Shown in pieces: positions 56,481 through 64,000 of a DNA stretch of 64,000 bases. The stretch is from Adiantum capillus-veneris. Its lineage: Eukaryota; Streptophyta; Polypodiopsida; Polypodiales; Pteridaceae. The notes beneath the pieces were generated by a model. It saw nothing but the letters and a program-made list of their open reading frames with translations. It did not search any database and was not told the origin of the DNA. The stretch spans positions 90,637,840 through 90,701,839 of the forward strand of contig CM043971.1 of assembly GCA_014529385.2 (NCBI GenBank). Direction: 5' to 3'. The first letter of the stretch is position 1, and each line of letters opens with the position of its first letter. Both the position numbers and the translations under genes were made by a program.

Positions 56481-57050
56481 TGACCCGTGGGTCAACAACA
56501 TGACATAACTCAACAAAGAGTTATGTTGTGAGAGTTATGAAATGCTACACATTATGGTTATAAACATCATTTGTACTAAATAGTTAGTCTAGTTGGAGAA
56601 GCCGGGGTGCAATGGAACTTCTTGATTGTACATACAAATCCATTTTACTCCTTGAATTCTATTTTAGGTTTAACCTATGGTAGCCTTAGTATATAAGGTG
56701 CCTAGGTAATTTTGTAAAGAGAACTTTTATCATAATCAAGTTTTAAGTTGTCGTAAATTGTGTGTGAGAGAGGAAGAGAGAGAGCATGAACTTCATCCTG
56801 GTGCTACCCCCTACTCTCTCATAGCATTGGAGAACCAACAACACCATTGCGCTAGACTTGACAAGAGATACACGACAACACCAAGCACTCCACGCATGCT
56901 GACGCATCTACGAGCCATTTGTGTTTGTAAGTGTATCAAATGATGTCTATCTTTTTCCTGCAAGTAGTCATTAGAATCATGGTGACATAAGCTACACATA
57001 GGTACTCATAGATTTCAATTTTGGGCACTTTCAAAATTCGGCTTTGTCTT
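56481..57050 (+). repeat. Putative 3' LTR of element I
   Basis: It follows the end of pol and has TATATAAGG at 56690-56698. It ends in CT-rich and GA-rich text like other LTR R/U5 regions. No matching 5' copy was found in the window, so the boundaries are unproven. Confidence 0.4.
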
Positions 57051-57700
57051 CATATATGTTTTTTGCAGATTGGTCTAGATTCAGGGTCTTGACTGTAGAG
57101 GCTTTGGGACAAGTGTATCCTAGTGAGGGGATGGTGTTCCTTAAGTTTCATACGATTTTCACATGGTTTGGTGAGTTTCCTTCCGTTTGTGTGTGTGGGG
57201 GCTGGGTTGGGTTGTGTAGTTGAGAGCATTGAGATTCTTGGTTGTGGTTTAGTTAGCCTTCTAGAGTGTTGTATGCGTGGGTTGGTCTCAACCTGACAAG
57301 CTAAGAGATTGCCTCCGAAATGAAGTATCTCAGAGATGGTATATGTTTATCAAAGTTGAAGATGATCCAAAGCATTCTTGGAAGTATTTGATGAGTCAAT
57401 AAAATCATTTCCTTGAGCCTTTGAGGCTATTGTTATATGTAACAGGAGTGATCTAACTCCTTAAAAGAAATTTTTATAAATTAAAAAATGTATTAATAAA
57501 ACGGTGGGTATATATAGGGCTGTGAGTTTTTCCCTTGAGCCCCCGAGGGTTTTTTTCATCCACAGCTAGGGACCCTTGTTTGACGCCCACTGAGCTTATG
57601 TGAATCTATTCTAAATATAGCCCTGGGTCCCCTCTATACATATACCATCTTGTGTGCGTATTTTACACACTTTGGGATTGCACTCTCTGCATATTGTCTC
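57051..57700. other. Spacer left of copy C, nothing recognised
   Basis: No ORF of note. The text before copy C (57520-57700) may be the end of another LTR, but no partner was seen. Confidence 0.4.
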
Positions 57701-59318
57701 TGTCATAAAATCTAATATCTAACCAACCCAAATGATTTTCTCATATTAAATTGATCACTTAATGTGGGAGAATAAACGGGAACAAGTGTTAAGATATAGA
57801 TATGTGCTTATAGATCTATTGCAACACGGGGCCAATGGTAAAGGGGCCCAAATGGGAGATGGTCTATCAAGAGCAAGGCTAACCAATGGAGCATAAGACC
57901 TTAGGGTTAGCTTCATTGAAGACCTCCAATAATGTGTGTAAAAGTCCTTTGACCTTAGGTAAGCTAGGGCTGAGCTTGAGGTGGGAACCCGGCCCAAGTT
58001 CGAGGTGCTTGTCGTGCTTGAGGTGCTTGTCCTGCTTGAGGTGCTTGTCATGCTTGAGGTGCTTGATTAAGGTGCTTGAGGTTCTTGATCTGCTACATGC
58101 TTGAGGTGCTTGACTTGCTACATGATTAACGTACTTGAGGTGCTTTGACAAGCTTGCCTGAGATGCTTGTGGGAATACCCCCTAGTCCAAGTGCTTAGTC
58201 ATGCTTGATGACTAAGGTGCTTGAGCACCAAAAGTCAAAAGCATCCCTACAAGAGGGGGGGCGAGCCCTTTTCCTAGGGGCTAGAGAGAGAACACCCACT
58301 CACACACACAAGGAAGGCCCAAGCTTGAAGAGACAGCAAGGACACATGTCAGGCCCCTACCTATGTTACCTTCATGAGATGCCTGAAACCTATTGGTTGG
58401 CCACCCAAGGGGTCCAATAGTAATTTAGGAGATTTAATTAATTGATTTAGCATTTATCTAGCCCTCTCTCTCAAAGGGGAAAGGGGGACACTTGTCTCAA
58501 GGCTACCCCTACTGCTTGTAATGCCTCCTGCTCATGATTGGCTAGGCCTGGAGGGGTCCAATGAGCTTCAAGCATGACCTACAAGGGGGGGTCGACCCAA
58601 GAAAGCTATGGGGATTCTTAGGGGGTATACTCACCCACACACACTCACAAACACTCTCATTGTGTGCTATGCAAAGTGCAAGAGCTCCCTCTCCAAGCAA
58701 GTAGAGGTTGAGAGCCTACACCAACACTCTTGGCTATGGAGTGCAAATCCAACCAAGAGCCATGCTTCAATGCTTAAGCTTGCCATCTCCTTATTCTTCA
58801 TTACTATGCTATTATGTATGCTAGCAACAAGAGTATGATAAGTGAGGAATTAATTCTTTCTCCTACGAAATGTTTCTTTTTCCTCTTCCCTACCCTCATT
58901 CCCTGCTAGCTCTCTCCACCTTCAAAGGTGTTTGAGGTCTTGGGACTGAGGCTTGGGATAGTTAAAGCTTTCTTCAAGTTTATGTTATGTTTGTGATGCA
59001 TGAAGCTTTCCATCTTCATTGCATCACCTAGGTCACAAGGAACACAAAGACTGTATTGTAGCAAGTCTCTCTTAATGGGAGAAATCATAATACAAATGCC
59101 TATTGGAGGGGGGACTGGCTCCACATAAATCCGGTCCTCAACTGTTGTCATGTTCTCTAAATTCTCTCTCTTGCAAAAGTATTGTTCATGCCAAGTTAAC
59201 TAATTGCTATGATTATGTTGCTATCTTCAATTATGTTCACCCGTTATGCTCACAAAGTTATTTCTCAAAAGTAATCTCATTAATTTCCGCTACTCTCAAG
59301 TTAAATAGGCCAATTCCA
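57701..59318 (+). repeat. 5' LTR of copy C
   Basis: The only full-length LTR of the family in the window besides the 3' LTR of copy B. It starts TGTCATAAAATC and ends AATTCCA. The minisatellite at 57985-58150 is built on a TGCTTGAGGTGCTTG core of about 15 bp. Confidence 0.88.
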
Positions 59319-59324
59319 TTACAT

Positions 59325-59336
59325 TGGTATCAGAGC
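59325..59336 (+). other. Primer binding site of copy C (initiator tRNA-Met)
   Basis: Perfect TGGTATCAGAGC, 6 nt after the LTR. Confidence 0.92.
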
Positions 59337-59737
59337 ATTTGGTTTCTCTTTTCTTGCTTAAGAAGAGAGGTCCTTAAGTAGCCTATAAATGTTTGATGTT
59401 GTTAATTATAATAGGGTAAGTGGAACTGGGATCTAATATCGGTTTTGTTAAGCCCACTATGTGGGGGATGGTGCACACCTCGGGAGCTTTGGACTTAATA
59501 ATGGAGTCTTTTTAGACTTGCCTACAGCTTTACCATTATTGAGCCATAAGAAGTCCGAAAGGAGCTAGCCCTTGGCAACTCTGCTATGTTAGACCTACTG
59601 CTCTACTCTCTATAATTAACCACTTTGAGCCGTGGGTGTAGATACTTAAGAGCTGATTTTCAAAGGCTAAGACGAGTGGCAACTAAGGTTTTGAATTGCC
59701 AAAGTATACACTGAGTACATACATAAATTTTGTTAAC
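59337..59737 (+). other. Leader of copy C
   Basis: Noncoding; it aligns with the leader of copy B. Confidence 0.7.
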
Positions 59738-60838
59738 ATGGCTGACAATAATCAAGAGAGTAGAATGAGCATAGATAGCTTTGATTTTGCACATGAAGGT
59801 GCCAATGATGATGCTCCCATGTTTGTGAATTATCTCGTCACTAGGTTGCAGCAAGCTATGGGCAACCCTGCTTTGCAAGCCGAAGTTACTCAACAACTCC
59901 GTGCTTATGGAATTTCCCTTCCTCTCCAAGAGGAGAGAGAGCCTAGGAGGCCTCTTGAAGAGACCCCCAAAAGAAGACTCTCTCCCATTCGAGAGGAGGA
60001 ATCCAAAGAGCAAGAAAGCAATGAAAGTTTAAGTTCCTCTGAAGATGTGGCTCCACGAAGGCGGCGGTCTAGACGATCGCCCACTCCTCCCAAGAGGAAA
60101 AGATCAACACATAGTCCTTCTCCTCATCACTCTGAAAAGGGCTAGGAAGAGGTCACCCTCTTCTCCTTCTTCTTCACCTTCCTCCTCTTCCGATGAAAGT
60201 TATGGCTATTCTCATAGAGAATACAAGAAGGGAGTACATCGCAAATCATTTCCTGCATGGCGAAGGTCACAAAAGCTAAAGAAGTTCAAGGAGGGAGGAA
60301 AGAGTATCTCTTTTCTCACCTATGATGGCACCTTCGGTGCTACCGACAAAGTGTTGGCCTTCATCCAGAAATTTGATGCGGCCTTTGGAGATGAGGGCTT
60401 CATAGAGTCCTCCAAGCTACGCCATGTAGCTATGCACTTCCAAAAATCAGCTCGTCAATGGTGGGCTAGCCTTCGTGGAAATGGTGAAGCCCCAAAGACA
60501 TGGAAAACTCTATGAGTTTCCATCATGAAGCAATTCCTTGCAAGCGATGCAAAGGACAAAGTGCTTACTGAATGGCGTAGCTTAAAGCTCCTCTCCCATG
60601 AGTCTATCCACAAATATGTAGACAAGTTTTGGGATTTACATCTCAAGGCTACTGTCTTTCAAAAGATAGACTTTGCCGAGCAAAGGCAACAATTCTGTGC
60701 GGGATTACCTGAAGAGATGGCCGAATACATCAACTCTCAATGGCCCGGTACTATAACCGAAGTAATCCATCATACCATGGTTGCTTCACGCATCAATTTC
60801 CATCAAGGGGCTAGACGTAATGTCAAGCCCATGGAAAA
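59738..60838 (+). pseudogene. gag of copy C
   Basis: ATG at 59738 (MADNNQESRMSIDSFDF). The frame is open to about 60145, where a deletion of roughly 40 bp relative to copy B, inside the Lys/Arg-rich linker, shifts the frame. Coding continues in a second frame with the Ser-rich segment, FLTYDGTFGATDKVLAFIQK and LRHVAMHFQKSARQWWASLR, to TGA at 60513. The same frame then resumes (VSIMKQFLASDAKDKV, HKYVDKFWDLHLKATVFQK, FCAGLPEEMAEYI) until truncation at 60838. Confidence 0.85.
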
Positions 60839-60848
60839 CAACCGAAAA

Positions 60849-61140
60849 CATCTTTAATAGAGGGGCCAAACGAAATGAGTTTATCCCTTCTATTAGAGGG
60901 GTTTTGGCATGCCTATTTGCATGCAATGGGCTCCCCAAATGGGTTGCCCATTGCATGCAAATAGGCATGCCAAAACCCCTCTAATAGAAGGGAAAAACCC
61001 CTAGCAAACAGCATGGTTTTGGACCCTCTATTAGAGGGTTTTTGGCATGTCTATTTACATACAATGGGCTCCCCAAATGGGCAGCCCATTGCATGCATAT
61101 ATGCATGCCAAAATCTCTCTAATAGAGGGGCCAAATGGCA
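60849..61140. repeat. Hairpin cluster with a perfect 47-nt inverted repeat
   Basis: The first hairpin has a left arm at 60885-60931, a 14-nt loop at 60932-60945 and a right arm at 60946-60992 that is the exact reverse complement. A diverged second hairpin of the same design spans 61021-61132. Flanking blocks (AATAGAGGGGCCAAA) occur at about 60855 and 61122. No coding. It may be a MITE-like element or a hairpin RNA source. Confidence 0.9.
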
Positions 61141-61142
61141 CA

Positions 61143-61254
61143 TTGATCACCCCCTCAATTGTAGGTTGTTGTTGCACTTGCTCATGTATTGATAATAAGT
61201 CAAATTGTCAAATTTTGGATTGTCTACATATAAGTTGACCACAACACGAGAAGC
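61143..61254 (+). repeat. 112-bp direct repeat, copy 1
   Basis: Starts TTGATCACCCCCTC and ends AGAAGC. Copy 2 is at 62582-62693 in the same direction, with only a handful of mismatches. Confidence 0.9.
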
Positions 61255-61262
61255 TTAGCCCA

Positions 61263-61655
61263 CACTATTGGGGTACTTATGAGATTATCAAGTGTATAGG
61301 TACTCAAGCTTACAAGTTGAAGTTGCCGACTCATCTCAAATACCACAATGCATTCCTTGTAACCTCATCAAAACCCTACATTCCTAGTGATGACCAATTG
61401 GACCTTGACAATGAACAAATTGACATGCCCACCAAAAACAACTCGGAGCTCCAACCCTCTAAAATTTTGGAATCTTGAGAGAAAATCGTTTGAAAATACA
61501 CTTCTTAGAGAACACCTTGTCTATGATAGGACTATCCTAAAGAACATGCAATGTGAGAGGACAAGTACACATTAGAGAAGAACTATCCTCATTCCTTCTT
61601 GAGACGAGGATATCTCAAATGCCAAATTTGGGGAGTCTATCATGTAGCTAAGTTT
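61263..61655 (+). pseudogene. Integrase tail and chromodomain relic (family J)
   Basis: In one main frame with shifts: YWGTYEIIKCIGTQAYKLKL, then LKYHNAFLV and KPYIPSDDQLDLDNEQIDMP, then ILESREKIV followed by a chromodomain-like stretch (YPKEHAM-type text) near 61490-61560. It is a Ty3 chromovirus end distinct from the A/B/C family (D-N-E-Q linker, L-E-S-R-E-K-I-V motif). No upstream pol of this family is present. Confidence 0.65.
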
Positions 61656-62581
61656 TTTTACAATTACATTTTGTGTCCAATTATGGATCTTATTTTAAAT
61701 TTAGGAGCATTATCAAGCGTACTAATGAAAAGGTTTGTGTGAAAAACAATCGTTTTTGAAATTGAATATCGCATGTGTAAGCTATGTTAAAATATTAGGG
61801 AAGAAGGGAAGCTTCTATACACCCCTAATTTTAGGAGAGTGGATGTTGAGTAATTTGTGGCCACCAAATAACCCGGAGAAAAGGACTATAAAAAGGGCTG
61901 ATGTGAACTCAAAGCTTAAAAGTGGAGGATTGCCATAGTTGATTGTACAAAAAGTAGTGATGCAAGAAATGTATAGCCAAAAATACCAATATGCGAGGCA
62001 TGGAGCCACAAATCATGCACTTAGAATAATGCACCTTGGAGGCCTATATAAAGTGAAAGAGAGAAAACACAACTCACACACAAAGCAAGATAACTCTGTA
62101 GAAAAAGTTGTTCATGGCGGTGATATCACATCAACCTGGTACCACCACCCCCTTCACCTCCTTCCTCCAAGGTGGCAACCAAGCCATAATCTTTGATATA
62201 ATTGGAAATGAGTCTACAAAGGCTCTGCTGGAATGTTGGTTGCATGCAATGGCACGATCAAATCCTTGTTTTTGTGTTATAACTCTTCACTAAATATTTT
62301 TTTCCCAATCACTTGAAAGCGGAATGTGAAGCATGCTTTCCTTCCCACTAGAGTCATATACTTATGTATTTTTTGAATTGTTTACGAGTATATCTTCTTG
62401 TTGCAACCAACATCCAAGTGGTTCTGATTGATTCTAATATTACACCCTTTTACCTTTTTTGTGCTTGTATGAGAGATGGAATCACCAAGAAAGAGATTAT
62501 GAGGGAAGAGAACACGAAGCTCCAACGTCATGCTTGAAGCTCCAACAAACCCCAAACCTACGCACGCAGAGAATGAAGTTG
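61656..62581 (+). other. Possible 3' segment or LTR of family J
   Basis: Noncoding. TATATAAAG at 62045-62053 is a plausible promoter box, and it is followed by A-rich leader-like text. No second LTR copy was seen, so the identity is open. Confidence 0.35.
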
Positions 62582-62693
62582 TTGATCACCCCCTCAATTG
62601 TAGGTTGTTGTTGCACTTGCTCATGTATTGATAATAAGTCAAATTGTCAATTTTTGGATTTTTTACATATAAGTTGACCTCAACACAAGAAGC
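62582..62693 (+). repeat. 112-bp direct repeat, copy 2
   Basis: Pair of 61143-61254, about 1.44 kb downstream, same orientation. Confidence 0.9.
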
Positions 62694-63345
62694 CTACTAA
62701 ATTTGGCTAGATATTGAGCAATTTCTATGGGATTCTAGAGGTCATAATGCTAAACCCAATTTTTCCACGTTTGCCGTATTTAGCACTTCATCATTGTCCC
62801 AAAGATTCCACATAGTAAGAGATCCATTATTCTTTTGACATGTTCCATGACCCCTTTTGGATCCAAAGTCCCAAATGAAACTAGAAAAACATGTATATAG
62901 TATCTGTATTGAACATGCTATGGAAACTTTGATGATAGGTATGCATAATGGCAAAAATGCAACTTTTTAAAACCTTTTTTTTGCCCCAAAACAATAGTAA
63001 GACAAAAGTAACCATATATTTTGACCACCAACCCATTCAAGTTAACGAAGAATTTTATCTCATGTCCTACAAAAATTCCTACTCTTATTTATATGCAACC
63101 AGCTACAAGAAATGGCTGTTTTGAGCAAAATGCATTGGTCCATCAACTTTGGAGGCTTGTTGTGACCAAGAAATGAAATTTTTACAAAATTTTCATTTTT
63201 TCGATATGTAGTAGTCTTTGAACTATAAGCTCATGAACACATTATTCAAAATCAATGGATCTACTATGGTTTTGTATTTTATTTTCCCAAAACCCTGAAA
63301 TGACAATTTTATGTCATGTTATGTTACTAGACTAGCTTATTAAGA
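62694..63345. other. AT-rich spacer, nothing recognised
   Basis: No ORF with family signals and no repeat seen. Confidence 0.5.
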
Positions 63346-64000
63346 GAGAAAAAACTTTTCATAAATCAAAAGAAGAGTGAATTTTTTTTGCAAGAGATTC
63401 AATACCTGGGCCATTTTATCTCTCAAAATGGTATCCTTATGGATCCAACCAAGCTAGAGGTAATAAAAGGATGGCCTAATCCAAGGAATCTACATGAGCT
63501 ACAAAGCTTTATTGGTATCTGTGCATACAATAGATGCTTCATAGAAAATATCTTGCAAATAGCAAGACCACTACATGAATTAACAAAAAAGAACATTAGG
63601 TATACATGGAATGCAAAAGATAAAAATTCTTTTGAGAAGCTAAAGAGAAGCTTATCTCTCAACCTATGCTTACACTACTAGATCTCTCAAAACCATTTGG
63701 GGTCCAATGTGATGCTTCTTGAGATTGCCTTGGAGCACTCTTGATTCAAGAATGGCATGCCATATCATACAAGAGTCAAAGAGTCAATATCAATGAGTGA
63801 TTATTGGGCATACACAAAACGGAGCTACTAGCTATTTTTCATGCCCTTGACACATAGAAGCATTATCTTTTCGGGACACCATTCACCCTACAAATGGATC
63901 ACCAAAGTCTTAAGTACTTCATGACGCAAACCAAGATTTTTGACAAACAAATGAGGTGGGAAAATTTTCTTTCACAACTTAACTTTCATATTGCTCACAT
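63346..64000 (+). pseudogene. RT/RNase H relic of the A/B/C family (runs off window)
   Basis: ORF 63388-63681 reads QEIQYLGHFISQNGILMDPT, NLHELQSFIGICAYNR and LHELTKKNIRYTWNAKDKN, closest to copies A and B. Then RNase H follows in decayed frames (a region matching GVQCDAC-type text near 63705, and HHSPYKWITKV-type text near 63880). Stops at 63679, 63718 and others. It could be the far part of copy C separated by the 60839-63345 insert, or a separate copy. Confidence 0.75.

Larger units (their letters stand above)
57701..60838 (+). mobile_element. Chromovirus copy C, 3'-truncated
   Basis: A complete 5' LTR (57701-59318), a perfect primer site, leader and the first three quarters of gag. Homology to copy B stops at about 60838, just after KPMEN, where a hairpin cluster begins. 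RT text of the same family at 63346-64000 may be a displaced part of this copy. Confidence 0.85.

Noticed and set aside
57879-58151. Repetitive ORFs on both strands (Leu-Arg-Cys and Lys-His-Leu repeats)
   Set aside because: They are translations of the LTR minisatellite.

Overview
The window looks like intergenic heterochromatin of a land plant with a large, retrotransposon-rich genome. The evidence is densely nested plant-type Ty3/gypsy and Ty1/copia LTR retrotransposons, primer sites matching plant initiator tRNA-Met and tRNA-Asp, AT-rich DNA between elements, and many C-to-T type nonsense codons. I found no intact host gene, rRNA, tRNA or CRISPR array. The lineage (fern, gymnosperm or other) cannot be settled by eye.

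The left half (1-35388) is a set of nested insertions. The host is a reverse-strand Ty3 chromovirus (copy A). Its parts lie at 1-2398 (LTR, chromodomain, integrase end), 28379-29315 (integrase, RNase H) and 32758-35388 (RT, protease, gag). A 26 kb plus-strand Tat/Athila-like element D (2399-28373, target duplication TGACA) sits in its integrase. A 3.4 kb plus-strand copia-like element F (29321-32752, target duplication GTTAG) sits at its RT/RNase H junction. Element D carries a third nested element, E (7068-15900, target duplication CCATG), inside its gag. E and F encode gag and protease only and have no RT or integrase.

Element D has an ORF upstream of gag, decayed gag-protease-RT-RNase H-integrase, a post-integrase region with a retropepsin-like stretch and Trp-rich motifs, and a roughly 670-codon coiled-coil accessory frame before the 3' LTR. 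Two noncoding blocks of D hold seven copies of a 22-bp near-perfect palindrome spaced 270-294 bp.

The right half holds: chromovirus copy B (35389-43041, plus strand, same family as A, truncated 5' LTR); a long inverted-repeat element with unknown ORFs (43073-46489); a decayed copia pol (46490-50150) broken by an LTR with a tRNA-Asp-type primer site (48147-49089); AT-rich DNA with an unrecognised, possibly intron-containing coding relic (52180-53731); an internally deleted Ty3 element (about 54284-56480); chromovirus copy C (57701-60838); a hairpin cluster (60849-61140) with a perfect 47-nt stem; another integrase-chromodomain relic (61263-61655) near a 112-bp direct repeat; and a final RT/RNase H relic running off the end.

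Nothing here works as an operon. The biology is transposition, nested insertion and decay, with several non-autonomous or accessory designs that may be undescribed.
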